Assembly (NCBI RefSeq): GCF_004210375.1
Contig: NC_134833.1
Coordinates: 147,180,127 to 147,244,126, forward strand
DNA: 64,000 nt
DNA from: Tachypleus tridentatus
Taxonomy: Eukaryota; Arthropoda; Merostomata; Xiphosura; Limulidae
Direction: 5' to 3'
The notes under the pieces are model-generated. The model was not told where the DNA came from. It worked only from the letters and a program-made list of their open reading frames with translations, and ran no database searches. Made by a program: the position numbers and the translations under genes. Shown piece by piece: positions 15,680 to 27,291 of the stretch. Within the stretch, counting starts at the first letter, position 1. Each line of letters opens with the position of its first letter.

Positions 15680-15803
15680 ATCCCCCCGCTAGTACAACGG
15701 TAAGTCTACGGATTTACAACGTTAAAATCAGGGGTTCGATTACCCTCTGTGGGTTCAGCAGATAGCCCGATGTGGCTTTACTGTAAGAAAACACATGAAC
15801 ACA
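15680..15803 (+). mobile_element. tRNA-derived SINE (family V), with target-site duplication
   Basis: The tRNA-like head has an A box (tagtacaacgg) and a B box (gggttcgattacc). It is followed by the family's short tail (gcagatagcccgatgtggct, then ttactgtaagaaaacacatg). It is flanked by an 11-bp target-site duplication with one mismatch, tatcgatagtg (15669-15679) and tatcgaaagtg (15804-15814). The anticodon-loop region (atttacaac) resembles a tRNA-Val(UAC), but this assignment is uncertain. It is a SINE rather than a tRNA gene because the head is degenerate and carries the family tail. Confidence 0.85.
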
Positions 15804-15879
15804 TATCGAAAGTGGAGTTAATCTGTGCGATTGGTAGTTTAGCCATAACGGGCAATATTATAAAATGAATTTAACAGTC

Positions 15880-16330
15880 TTCACAGATACGAAGAATAGC
15901 CTTTCTTGTCAAAGGTTGTTCTAAAGTAATTGAACCCATCAGTGCGAACTTGATAAAAAGGAGACAATTGTTTAAAGCTGGAGATAAGACTGTGATAACC
16001 CACAGGGTAACATATTCTGTTGTGAGAAATAAAGGTAAAAAAAATATATATCCTCTTGAGAAGAAAAGATAATCATTTAGAATTTTAAATACAAACTTGA
16101 TAACCAACAATAAAACAATTTTTTATACATAAGTTTTACTTGTTTTCCATACATTATTGTAAAACAAATGGATTGTGTGCTGCCCGTGTATTGTTGACTT
16201 TTATTGCCAACAAATCACAGATACCTACTGTAAAGGAGCAGTCTCCTTATACAAACAATTCTGACATTGATCATCTGACATAATAACATTGATAATGGTA
16301 ACCGAGCATCAGATATAGTGACATCAGAGA
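15880..16330. repeat. Dispersed repeat, unclassified (copy 1)
   Basis: This stretch shares ordered blocks with 60000-60420: ttctaaagtaa, ttgaac, acaattgtttaaagct, ataagactgtgataa, tttacttgtttt, aaatggattgtgtgc, attgttgac, caacaaatcacagatacc and taaaggagc. Similarity is moderate, with indels. I see no reading frame, tRNA head or terminal repeat, so its class is unknown. Confidence 0.6.
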
Positions 16331-16490
16331 GAGAAGACTGTATATACTACAAATGTTATTGTTTTATATTATTTTATCATATTATAAGTTGTTTTGTATT
16401 TTTTATTATTTTGTTGACAAACCAATATGTAATGCAAAAAAAATATTTTGTTTTTAAGAGAAACATTTTATACCTTCTAATAAAAATGTT

Positions 16491-16838
16491 GTGCCCGGCA
16501 TGGCCGAGCGCGTTAGGCGTGCGACTTGTAATCCGAGGGTCGCGGGTTCGCATCCCGGCCGCGCTAAACATGTTCGCCCTTTTAGCCGTGGGGGCGTTAT
16601 AATGTGACGGTCAATCCCAGTATTCGTTGGCAAAAGAGTAGCCCAAGAGTTCGCGGTGGGTGGTGATGACTAGCTGCCTTCCCTCTAGTCTTACACTGCA
16701 AAATTAGGGACGGCTCAGGTTTCTCCTCCTGGTTGGGGGTTGTGCAGTAAGCTAACAATCTGCTCACTTAAAAAACCAGCCTGTTAATGAATCCGCAAGC
16801 GATTGCGGCCCTATGTTCCTTCATGGAATCGAGAGGCA
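16491..16838 (+). mobile_element. Composite tRNA-Thr-type SINE with alternative 3' tail
   Basis: The head has A box tggccgagcgcg and B box gggttcgcatcc. The anticodon-loop region acttgtaat resembles tRNA-Thr. It is followed by the conserved core found in the other family-T SINEs here (tgacggtcaatccc, aagagtagcccaagagtt, ggtgatgactagctgcc, cttacactgc). After gggacggct the usual tail is replaced by about 120 bp of different sequence containing tttctcctcctggttggg and caagcgattgcggccc. The element has a perfect 13-bp target-site duplication, taataaaaatgtt, at 16478-16490 and 16839-16851, so this composite form is a complete insertion unit. Confidence 0.88.
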
Positions 16839-17064
16839 TAATAAAAATGTTCTTCAATTTTGTAAGAAAAATTTTAACACCCTCAAGAAGATTCTCAAAA
16901 TTATTACAAAAACTTTACCTCAGGTAAGAAACTTTAATAAATCCAAGGATTAAATTCTACAGGTGCTCACTCACTGGAGCTCAGCTCCAGTTAATTTTAC
17001 AATCCGAATGTATTACTACTACTTTTATTCTTTTAGAATCCGATACTGAAGTCCTCTGATGATT

Positions 17065-17165
17065 AAAAATTACAATGCTCCCAAGGAATTCGATTCCCCT
17101 CGCTGGGCACAGAAGAAAGCCCAGTGTGGCTTTGCTATAAAAAAAACAACGCGCATACATACACA
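17065..17165 (+). mobile_element. Truncated family-V SINE
   Basis: Only the B-box half and tail remain (attcgattcccctcgctgg, agcccagtgtggctttgc). The 5' half is missing or unrecognisable. It lies in the probable intron upstream of the PDZ-gene exon. Nothing else is recognisable in 16852-17064 or 17166-17820. Confidence 0.65.
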
Positions 17166-17822
17166 CAATACTGGAATGATCTATTGCTTGTATGTTTTCG
17201 TAGTTCAGTTTGAATGCTGCATAAGTTAAAGAAACTTGATAGTGAGGCCAATTCTTGACTATGGCAGATAACTATCTGTACACCTTTAAATTTAAAAGAA
17301 CTTTACTGCTAAACCAAAAACATGTGAACAGTTTTCTCTGTAACGCTCATTCTGAACTTAACATCCCAGAAGTTTTACACTTCACCTGGATCATTTATGC
17401 AGTTTATGAACTGAGACTGCCTGGTGGATTTTCATGAGGATAACATTTGAAACTTTGATCGCGGATTTGAAGGATGCCAGCAACATGCTTCATCACTGCA
17501 ACGAAAATTAGAGTTTGTCTTACCTATTAGGCAAACTGAGCAATTGCCCGGGGTCCAACATATGGAAGAACCCTCGATATTATGCCATTTAAACTATTTC
17601 TAAGTTTTCTTATCATTATGGGGCCCCAATTACTGAATACTGTCTGAGGATCCAAAATGACTAAGACGCCATCTTTACTGAAATGACACAGCTATTGCAG
17701 TTCATAAACGAAATATTTTAGAGGTTTCATAGCTAGCACTTCCAAATGATATGAGGTTTTTGCACAGGAACAAATATCGTTAAGAAGTGAACTTTACTCT
17801 AACAATCTTTTTTTTTTTTCAG

Positions 17823-20056
17823 GTGATCGCATCTTAAGCGTTACCGTCTCCTTTACTAACATGGTCTACGAGGATGCTCTAACAATCCTGAGCTATGCTT
17901 CTCCATACGATGTTCAATTGGAGCTGGAGAAAACATCAGAAAACGACCAAGGACTAGCACCGCCACCCATAGTGAAACGTCAAGGATCTTCTAGCTTTTC
18001 TAATGAAGGTCAAAGGCTCTTCCACCCGTTGTATCGAAGCCAATCTATTGACGATCTAACACAAATTGATAAGGATTCCTTTCCTTCTCAAGGAATCATA
18101 CCTAAGCGATCTCAAAGTATTGGACTTGAAACTCAGAGGTTGAGATCCCACTTGGACGACAGAAGTAAAGATGTTGTTCCAGAAGAAATTGATAGACTAG
18201 TGACAGATGTTACTGGATCCATGAATGAATGTATGCTGGCCACAGCTACAGTGGACGATGGAAATTCCAAGAAATTATCATACCAGGAAAGAAATGTAGA
18301 TTTTCCTCTCATAATTAATGAGAAATCATTGACTCATGTTAAATATGAAACTGAGGAACTTGGCAACAGTGAAAACTTTACAAATACTTCTCAAGAGAAA
18401 CAATCTCTCAGCATCAATGTTCCACGAGAAGAAAGCTGTCCTAGATCAGATGAGAATTTTGTGATTAAAGAAAACGAACAAAATACGAAAGTTAGTGATA
18501 TGAACGAAGAAAAAGCTCTTTCTCTTCCTAGAAAAACGGCCACTCCTGGAAAGAGAAGGGCACCTGCACCACCTCAGTCTTTTCATGGAGTAGCTATGGA
18601 AACCAAGGCTCTTGTGCATCAGTTTGAAGATATGGAAGAAAATATAATTCGATGCAATAATGATGACAAGAAATGTTCATTATTAACAGAAAGTACAGAA
18701 GACAGAAAGAATTCCATTGAAAGCTCAAAACCGCAAACAAGTGGCATATCTGATTCTGTTGAAGTTGATAGCCTGGAAAATTTCTATATGTACGAAGAAA
18801 CATATGTTGGTGAAGAAGAAGACTCTGACGTTTCCAAAGATTCCTTGGAAATTGATGACAAAGGAGAAAAAGTTCGAAGAAGGTCTTCTTCTTTGGGAGA
18901 CATTAAGAAACTTGAAGAGGCCGTAAACCGATCTCCGACTCTGTTAGAAAGGGCAGTATCCTTAGATTTCCAAAAACTGACCCTTCCAGAAGGAAACCTT
19001 CGTGAACAAAATAAAATTTTAGGACCTACAAACTACAATCCACAGGAGGAAGAGGTATTTATTTCACTTAAAGAAGTCAAGGAACCTATTAAACATTTAA
19101 ATATAAGCAAAATTTCACCTCATGAAGTAGAAGCAAAACCACAAAAAGAAATTAACAACTCATTCGCTTTATACGACAATGAAAACATCTCAGGTACAAA
19201 TGAAATGGTAAAGAATCATTCCATTAAACAAGATGCATCTCTAAATTTGAATTACTTATCCAATACATCTATAATAAGCAAATCAAGTTTCCGATCTAAT
19301 GTATCCAGTGAAAGTGACCATGGACAAAACAACATGACCTCCACTCCAGCCAAAAGAGTTATTAAAGTAGATAACAATATTCCGAAGCCAGATCTTTCTT
19401 TTGATGCAAACAATTCGAAGGAGGCCTGCATTCCTACCCAGAAGGAGAATAGACCGGATTTTACCTTTAAAAATTCAAACTATCCCAGTCCTGCTGTTAG
19501 AAAAGACAACTCTCCGTTAACAGTGGATATACCAATTATTCCACCAGTGATTCGTCACCAAGACAAAATGGTTTCTTCGCCTCTTCTTTTCAACACTGCC
19601 TCCAGGCCTGAAAACAAAGACGTTAACGAAATCAGCAAGCAAAAACTAGATAGTATGTTTTTCCCTCACAAGGATTCTTTGCTTGAACAGGTAGCCACAA
19701 AGGGTACCCATCCAAGTTCGAATCCAGAACTGACTACTAAATGGCCTTCAGAAAGCACTGATTTTGACTCTTGGAGCTTTGAAGTTGAGCACGAAAGTAC
19801 AGATAAAAGCTACATGGGTTCCTTGTATGGCAACAGTAGTGAAATATCTTCAAAATTATACAAAACAGCCGTAGAGATTCCTCTCGATAATTCTGGTAAT
19901 GTCGTGGAACATTCTAGAAAAGAACTCCCACCAGAGATGTCTAGCTACACAATACGTAGCGCTGAAGGAGGAAGAACACAAACTGTCATTATATCTACCA
20001 ATAACACTTCTACTGCACGCTCTCCACCCCTCCAATTGCCACCTCCTTCATATTAA
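17823..20056 (+). CDS. Last exon of a periaxin/AHNAK-type PDZ scaffold protein
   Basis: A polypyrimidine tract and AG (17821-17822) precede an exon whose first two bases complete a split codon, followed by 743 codons and TAA at 20054-20056. The first ~38 residues look like the second half of a PDZ domain, with GDRIL, SFTNMVYEDAL and PYDVQLELEK. The YEDAL, FxN and PYxV positions resemble the periaxin/AHNAK PDZ group as I recall it. The remainder is low-complexity, acidic and serine-rich, and probably disordered. It has basophilic phosphosite-like motifs (YRSQSID near 18030, RSQSIG near 18105, RRRSSSLGD near 18880, RAVSLD near 18950) and a proline patch (RAPAPPQS near 18557). The protein ends in PPSY, a possible PPxY WW-domain ligand. 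The upstream exons, including the first half of the PDZ domain, are not visible; they probably lie left of the window, making the satellite intronic. A cortical or junctional scaffold role is inferred from family only. An ATG at 17861 is internal and is not the start. Confidence 0.82.
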
Positions 20057-20850
20057 CAGCATTTATCTGTGTCTTGTTAAAGAAACAGAAGGAAACTTAG
20101 AAAATGAACTTCAACACCACAAAGTTTGCTTTTTAAAGGGAAGGACATTACTCTCTTTAGATATTCCTTAGTAAGTGGATAATGAACAAGGTGAAACTCA
20201 CATAGCTTCAGATAAGACCAGTACTATGAAAAACAGGTGGGACTCAAGGACAACCAGCGTCAAGAGCTACAGTTTATTTATGTATATTTCTCTCGATTCA
20301 GAGCCTGCAGGTGTGTTGTTAAAAGCAGTAAAGAAACAACCATTAATTAATTATAAGAACTACGTGTAATTCCGCATCTCAACTATGAGATAGCGCCACT
20401 TGCATAGATTATATAAGACATAATCGTGTCTCGCTACACAATAACCGGTGTAAAAAAATAATTAATTAATCAAAAAATAACTTATTAGTTAGTTATGAAA
20501 ATACAAAATAGTGGCCTTGACCGTCTACTTTAGAGAATGTATATGCGATGCATCTATATTTATAAAAATACAAAATTTTATAAAAGTCTGTGCTCATAAA
20601 TCGTCACGACTAAAAAATTATATTTACAAATTTAATTTAGTATTTAAAAAACTGTTATGGAATATATATCAGTATTTGTTTTGAATTCATTAACTTTCAG
20701 CGCTTTGGAGTTTATCTCAAGAAATATCACAACAGCAGGGCAGGGAGGGTCTAACCTAGATGTGGGCATCCTCGGGATATTAATCCGAGAGTTCCTGTTT
20801 GCGTCCCGTTGCCACAAAATTTCGCACTGTAAGAATGACGAAAAAAATTC
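20057..20850 (+). other. Probable 3' UTR and flank of the PDZ gene
   Basis: AT-rich sequence after the TAA at 20054-20056, with no coding signal. I see no canonical AATAAA before the 53-bp array starting near 20855, so the polyadenylation site is unresolved. The next strong candidate pair of signals is far downstream, near 25815-25840. Confidence 0.4.
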
Positions 20851-20854
20851 CTGT

Positions 20855-22482
20855 AGTCTATAGACAGGAGTTGACAATGTGTACTGTTGATTATCTGTCT
20901 TATCTCTAGCCTATAGACAAGAGTTGACAATGTGTACTGTTGACTATCTGTCTTCTCTCTAGCCAATAGACAAGAGATGACCATGTGTACTGTTGACTAT
21001 CTGTCTTATCTAGCCAATAGACAAGAGATGGCCATGTGTACTGTTGACTATCTGTCTTCTCTCTAGCCAATAGACAAGAGTTGGCCATGTGTACTGTTGA
21101 CTATCTGTCTTCTCTCTAGCCAATACACAAGAGTTGGTCATGTGTACTGTTGACTATCTGTTTTCTCTCTAGTCAATACACAAGAGTTGGCAATGTGTAC
21201 TGTTGACTATCTGTCTTCTCTCTAGCCAATACACAAGAGTTGGCAATGTGTACTGTTGACTATCTGTTTTCTCTCTAGCCAATAGACAAGAGTTGGCCAT
21301 GTGTACTGTTGACTATCTGTCTTCTCTCTAGCCAATAGAGAAGAGTTGGCAATGTGTACTGTTGACTATCTGTCTTCTCTCTAGCCAATAAACAAGAGTC
21401 GGCCATGTGTACTGTTGACTATCTGTCTTCTCTCTAGCCAATAGACAAGAGTTGGCCATGTGTACTGTTGACAATCTGTCTTCTCTCTAGCCAATAGACA
21501 AGAGTTGGCCATGTGTACTGTTGACTATCTGTCTTCTCTCTAGCCAATAGACAAGAGTTGGCCATGTGTACTGTTGACTATCTGTCTTCTCTCTAGCCAA
21601 TAGACAAGAGATGACCATGTGTACTGTTGACTATCTGTTTTCTCTAGCCAATAGACAAGAGATGACCATGTGTACTGTTGACTATCTGTCTTATCTAGCC
21701 AATAGACAAGAGATGTGTGACTGTTGACTATCTGTCTTCTCTCTAGCCAATAGACAAGAGTTGGCCATGTGTACTGTTGACTATCTGTCTTCTCTCTAGC
21801 CAATACACAAGAGTTGGTCATGTGTACTGTTGACTATCTGTTTTCTCTCTAGCCAATACACAAGAGTTGGCAATGTGTACTGTTGACTATCTGTTTTCTC
21901 TCTAGCCAATACACAAGAGTTGGCAATGTGTACTGTTGACTCTCTGTTTTCTCTCTAGCCAATAAACAAGAGTCGGCCATATGTACTGTTGACTATCTGT
22001 CTTCTCTCTAGCCAATAGACAAGAGTTGGCAATGTGTACTGTTGACTATCTGTCTTCTCTCTAGCCAATAAACAAGAGTCGGCCATGTGTACTGTTGACT
22101 ATCTGTTTTCTCTCTAGCCAATAGACAAGAGTTGGCCATGTGTACTGTTGACAATCTGTCTTCTCTCTAGCCAATAGACAAGAGTTGGCCATGTGTACTG
22201 TTGACTATCTGTCTTTTCTCTAGCCAATAGACAAGAGTTGGCAATGTGTACTGTTGACAATCTGTCTTCTCTCTAGCCAATAGACAAGAGTTGGCCATGT
22301 GTACTGTTGACTATCTGTCTTCTCTCTAGCCAATAGACAAGAGTTGGCCATGTGTACTGTTGACTATCTGTCTTCTCTCTAGCCAATAGACAAGAGATAA
22401 CCATGTGTACTACTTACTATCTGTCTTCTCTCTAGCCTGTAGACAAGAGTTGGCCGTGTATACTATTGACTATCTGTCTTCC
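20855..22482. repeat. 53-bp minisatellite, about 31 units
   Basis: The unit contains gccaatagacaagagttggc, catgtgtactgttgactatc and tgtcttctctcta. Copies differ by small substitutions (tagacaa/tacacaa/taaacaa, ttggcc/ttggca/atgacc, cttctc/ttttctc) and occasional short deletions near 21005 and 21715. The order of variants repeats in part (compare 20985-21130 with 21640-21800), suggesting multi-unit duplications. There are no spacers, so it is not a CRISPR-like array. It begins about 800 bp after the PDZ-gene stop codon. Confidence 0.95.
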
Positions 22483-23025
22483 GTCGTGGGTAGAGTAGGT
22501 ATAGCCTATTATGCAACTTTGTGATTAACTTCAAACAAACAAAGTCACTAATTATCAATGTTTGTTTAAGCTACAGTAGGCTACGTGCATTTGTCATCTC
22601 TAATTTTCAATCGATATTTTAGAGGGAAGTGCGCCGTGCAACTGTGAAGAGTGGGTGGGTGAATAAGTGACAATAAATACAATCAAAAACTCCCACAGAA
22701 GTAAGCAGAACTCTGTGCATTTTTGTTAATTCGTGGTTGGTGATAAGAGGGTATGCTAGAGATAAAGTTACCCCTAAACGTGCCTTTGCCTCTCCTGTAG
22801 TCCCCGCACCATACAATCAATGTCTACTGCTGAAGCTGGCTATTTCCTCAGTACTGGATACAAGATGTAGATTTAAAAAACCCTGAAAACTTCGTCTATT
22901 TGAATTCTGGAAGAACCTTTGGTTTAATTTAGTAACCGCCAAATTTTAGGTATTAACAACAGAAAAAAATGAGTTATTAAAGGAAGAAGATATATTTGAA
23001 TATTAAAACATTTACTGTAAACCAA
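22483..23025. other. Unannotated spacer
   Basis: No gene or repeat is recognised. The stretch 22610-22860 is more GC-balanced than its surroundings and could be part of an old dispersed element, but I find no diagnostic motif. Confidence 0.3.
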
Positions 23026-23392
23026 TAAGACAGGGGTTGTTCGTGAAGATTAGAAAACATGTTGCATATTAGTAAGGAAAGGGTTTATCATGAAGATCAG
23101 AAAACATGTTGCATATTAGTAAGGAAGGGGTTTATCATGAAGATTAGAAAACGTGTCATATTCGTAAGGAAGGGGTTGTTTCTGAAGATTAGAAAACATA
23201 TGTCATATTAGTAAGGAAGGGGTTGTTTCTGAAGATTAGAAAACATGTTTCATATTAGTAAGGAAGGGGTTGTTTCTGAAGATTAGAAAACATGTTTCAT
23301 ATTAGTAAGGAAGGGGTTGTTTCTGAAGATTAGAAAACATGTTTCATATTAGTAAGGAAGGGGTTGTTTTGCGAGGATTAAAACAATTATTT
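23026..23392. repeat. 47-bp minisatellite, about 8 units
   Basis: The unit contains agtaaggaaggggttgtttc and tgaagattagaaaacatgtt, then tcatatt. The first three units differ more (gggtttatcatgaagat) and the middle ones are nearly identical. A reading frame entering the last unit is incidental. Confidence 0.93.
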
Positions 23393-23489
23393 TATATTAA
23401 TACAGGTGAAGTAGATTTGTTAGTTTGGAATCTTCTTGCAAATTTACACAAGAGCTATCAGCAGGAGCTCTCCATAATTTTAAACGAAT

Positions 23490-23710
23490 GGTTTTTGTTC
23501 TACACAATTAGCTATCTGTATTCTGCCCACCACGGGTATCGAAACTCGATTACTAACGGTGTGAGTCCACAGACACACCGCTGTGCCACTGGGACGCTAA
23601 ACAAGATTGTTATTAAGCACAAAGCTACACAATGGGTCATATGTGCTCTGCCCACCATGGGTATTAAAACTCCCAGTTTTAGTGTCTTAAGCCTACAGAC
23701 GAACCAAACC
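23490..23710 (-). mobile_element. Two adjacent tRNA-SINE fragments, minus strand
   Basis: Two partial copies (about 23497-23600 and 23615-23705) read in reverse show the head and tail of a family-V-related SINE: ctgcccaccacgggtatcga (reverse B box) and cacaaagctacacaatgggt (reverse tail). They lie head to tail with different divergence. Another possible reverse tRNA-like fragment lies at 23830-23890 (acatgaaccagggatcgtcg). No coding content. Confidence 0.6.
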
Positions 23711-23899
23711 AACTAAAAAAGAACTAGACAGAAGGATGCTACTCAACAGTACTCGTTGTCAACTGTTGGGCTTTCCTCGAATAGTAATATTTGACTGACA
23801 TTATTGCAAAACACCCACATTCCCAACGTTGTAATAACGGGACATGAACCAGGGATCGTCGAAGTCACAGTTTGGCACGCCAATAATTGTGCTTGGATA

Positions 23900-26480
23900 G
23901 AATTGCCCTTGAAAGCGAAAATACTTCTTTTTTTTTAAAAAAACATCATTTTATAACTGTCTAACGTTAAATAGTTTGAATGAATAAAAATCTAACCACA
24001 ACTATTTTAGGATGTTTACAGTTTGTATTTGAGCACATTGTCGTGTTGCTTTCAACGGAGAAGCTTTATAAATGGTAGAGACATCTACCTGTTTATACAT
24101 CTGTGTATTTATCTATCTTCTAAAATACTTCATTAAGTTGCCTTAGTTATGAAAAAAAAACTTCCAAAGTTGGCTGTGTCATATAGTTTTGCGCGCTCAG
24201 AGTTCTAAAGTGCTCTAACACATTATCCACTACTGCTAAAATTGGAAGGTTTTAATTGTTCCATGTTATCACAGTTAGTAACATTTAGGATAATTCGGGG
24301 CTTAAACAAAGAAGAAATAAAAGGGTGAGATAACTAGTGACAATTTAGAGTTACAATAAACGACAGACATTATGAAAAGTAATATAATATAAAATATTAG
24401 TGGTTTAACCTTTTGTTGCTGTTTTATCCGTTATAATAAAAAGTGAACTGTTATTATGCAGATCAGTCAAGTTTAAAACCGTCCTTATTTGTAATGTTTA
24501 GCAAACGGTGTGCTCTGAGTGTCAACATTTTCGTTATCACATAATGAACGGTCACGCCAGTTTATTTTATATATATACTTGAGAGGTTTGTATTACTACG
24601 TATTTTGCAAATATACCCTTGCCCAAACAGTACTTGTGGGAGACAAAAGTTATTCTTGAAATGCTGTTTTTAAACGTCTCTCGTTTTGGGACCGAAATGG
24701 TTAAATTGAAAACAATTAGGGGGAAAAAAAAAGTCTGTTAACGTGGCTTCTTTTTATCACAAATGTTAGGCCTATTGTTTTTAACGGTTCTCCAGCTTTG
24801 GGTGTTTAAAGTGTAACTAATAAGTAAAAAATTGTCATTCAAGGTCTATTCTCTCTCATATTTTGTTATCGTTTTCGTCTGGAAGCCGAGTATTATCAAA
24901 ATGTCATAACCAAAATAAAATAACAAAATATGTATTGTGAATTATTTATTAATTACAAATTAATATTGACAACTAATACCGAACCTTGTCTCTGGAGAGA
25001 GCTTTAACAGACACGTTTAAATTAACTTATTCAAAACCGCTAAGCCTATTTCAAAAGACCATTAACTATGTTAATGGGCTAATTATGATAAGAAAGATAT
25101 TAATCAAATCATTGTTTAACAAGATAATTATGGTGATAATAGTATTAACTAAGTTATAGTTTTAAAATTAAACTGCCGTTCACATTTTCTGGGACAACGA
25201 AGAATTGTAATACACGTATTAAAAAAATGGCACTAACAAGTGTAACCCTAACTTGTTTCGGATCGCCAGAAATGCACATGCGCCAACAAAATGAAAACGT
25301 TGCATGGCCATCTAATTGTATACCCTTTTCTTGAAATGTCTATATTAAAGTTTATACAAGTTATATTATGTCAATGTAATAGTGGTTGTAAGAATATTAA
25401 CTGGGTATTGGTGTATAAAGTAACTATGGTAACAAGTATATTTACTGAGTCACTATTTAATAATAAGGTAACCATAACCATGACGACAATAATATTAATT
25501 GAATCAGTGTATTATAAGGCAACTATTGTAATAAAAATATTAAATGAATTTATTTAATTACTTTAATTATTTGTAAATTACTCACATGTGTTTCACTGTC
25601 TTGCACGACGATTTGTTGTTCAAAGTATTATTTGCTGTCATAACAATAGATTTTGGTTACTTAACTCTGGAACAATGTTCATGTATACCAGTGACGTAAA
25701 TATGTTTTGTTGTGTTTTTATTAAGAAATGTTAATTGTTGGATGTTCTAACGGCCCCACAAGGGGCGCACTGACGCTCAATTTCTATACTTATATTTTTA
25801 CTTGTAATATTTGTCTTAAATAAAGATTATTTTAATAAAATCTGTTTCGTACTCACCCGTTGTGTTAAATTTTAATTTTTCATTGTTTGATAAGACACAC
25901 GATTCCATAAAGTGTTTCAAGAGTGTCTTCAAAGTTATGGACATTAACAGAATGAATACGAAAAATTATAGGAATACTTTTGGCTAAATATAGAAGGTAA
26001 TGTTGAGACGCTCCCTGAACAAATGAACGAATGTGGGAGTTAATCATGTCTAGGCAATCACGTGATTAAGCTGTTTCTTCACTGGTTAGTGTGTTGCTGA
26101 CTTAACAGTTTTTGTGTTATGTTATTATGATTTCGAATAATTAATCTAATACGTAAATAAATTATATTGTTGACTGAAATGTTATCTCAAAACCTGAATA
26201 CGTAACTGTAAAAAAAAAAAAGACACCCATAAAAACCTCACAACGCAAACGCAAAATTGGAACTGTGTATGTAACTCCACAAGGGCGTGATGAACATCCA
26301 TACCGTTTTTTGTGAGGATCTAGTTAACAGCATACATTTCCAACACCACACTTGTTCTTGTGTGATCAATTAGGCTTTCAGTTTTTTCTTTAATATACAG
26401 ACATTTAATAATGCTGTCACTGTATGTCCATGTAACTATTTCGCAGCATCCAAACCACCTGGCCAATCTCCATGAAAACA
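23900..26480. other. AT-rich spacer with candidate polyadenylation signals
   Basis: No gene is recognised. Degenerate copies of a unit of about 48-51 bp occur at about 25390-25555 (taaggtaaccataaccatga, ggcaactattgtaata). Two AATAAA-type signals lie at about 25815 and 25836 and could end a plus-strand transcript, but nothing ties them to the PDZ gene. A poly-A tract lies near 26210. Confidence 0.35.
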
Positions 26481-26486
26481 CACGTA

Positions 26487-26725
26487 GGGTACTCGACTCG
26501 TAATCTGAGTGTCGAGGGTTCGAATACCCGTCACACCAAATATGCTCACCCTTTCAGCTGTGGAGGCATTATAAAGTGACGGTCAGTCACGTTATTCAAT
26601 GTTAAAAGAGTAGCTCAAGAGTTGGCAGTGGGAGGCCTTCCCTCTGGTCTTACACTTCTAGATTAGGGACGACTAGCGCAGATAGTCTACATGTCATTTT
26701 GCACAAAATTCCAAAAACAAATAAA
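26487..26725 (+). mobile_element. 5'-truncated family-T (tRNA-Thr-type) SINE
   Basis: Diverged head (gtactcgactcgtaatctga, B box gggttcgaataccc), core (gtgacggtcagtcac, aagagtagctcaagagttgg, ccttccctctggtcttacac) and the standard tail (gactagcgcagatagtctac, tttgcacaaaattcc, then A-rich). No clear target-site duplication. Confidence 0.75.
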
Positions 26726-26921
26726 TAAAGAAACTTTACTTAAAAATTCTTAAACAAAATGCCTTTATATGCCACCACGTAGAAACTCCAGAAATCACGT
26801 GTTTAACAGAAGCTTCTGTCAGTTTATCTCTAGCATTTAACCAAACCAAGATAATTGAAAACCTAGAAAAAAATGTTAAAAATTACAAATTATCCAAGAA
26901 GTGTGTGTGTGTTTGAATTTC

Positions 26922-27170
26922 ACACAAAGCTACTCGAGGGCTAGCCGTCCCTAATTTAGTAGTGTAAGAGTAGAGGGAAGGCAGCTAGTCATCACCACCC
27001 ACCGCTAACTCTTGGGGTACTCTTTTATCAACGAATAGTGGGATCGACCGTTACATTATAACGCCCCCACGGCTGAAAGGGCGAGCATGTTTAGCGCGAC
27101 GGGGATGTGAACCCGCGACCCTCAGATTACGAGTCGCACGCCTTAACACGCTTGGCCATGCCGAGCCAAG
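26922..27170 (-). mobile_element. Family-T SINE, minus strand
   Basis: The reverse complement carries the full head (ggcatggccaag, ggcgtgcgactcgtaatctg, B box gggttcacatcc), the core and the tail ending aaattcaaacac. It is directly abutted at 27171 by a second minus-strand SINE of family V, giving a two-SINE cluster. Confidence 0.82.
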
Positions 27171-27291
27171 TGTGTGTGTGTTTTTTGTTATAGAAAAGCC
27201 ACATAGGATTATCTGCTGAGAACACCGAGGGGAATAGAAATCCTACTTTTAGCTTCGTAAATGTGTAGATTTACCGCTGTGTAAGTGAGGG
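27171..27291 (-). mobile_element. Family-V SINE, minus strand, diverged
   Basis: Read in reverse it has the A box, the atttacgaagctaaaag anticodon region, the B-box region tttctattcccctcggtg, and the tail (cagataatcctatgtggctt). The tail starts exactly where the neighbouring family-T SINE head ends, so one may have inserted beside the other. Sequence 27292-27900 is AT-rich and contains nothing recognisable. Confidence 0.72.

Noticed and set aside
15680..15803. Functional tRNA genes at this and the other tRNA-like heads (16491, 27912, 30850, 32107, 41501, 51426)
   Set aside because: The heads are degenerate, share the same non-tRNA tails and are flanked by target-site duplications, so they are SINEs.
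16318..16602. Small plus-strand gene of 94 codons
   Set aside because: Its second half reads through the tRNA-like head of the SINE at 16491, and the first half is AT-rich with no family resemblance.
20855..22482. CRISPR-like array
   Set aside because: Units are contiguous with no unique spacers, and the genome is eukaryotic.
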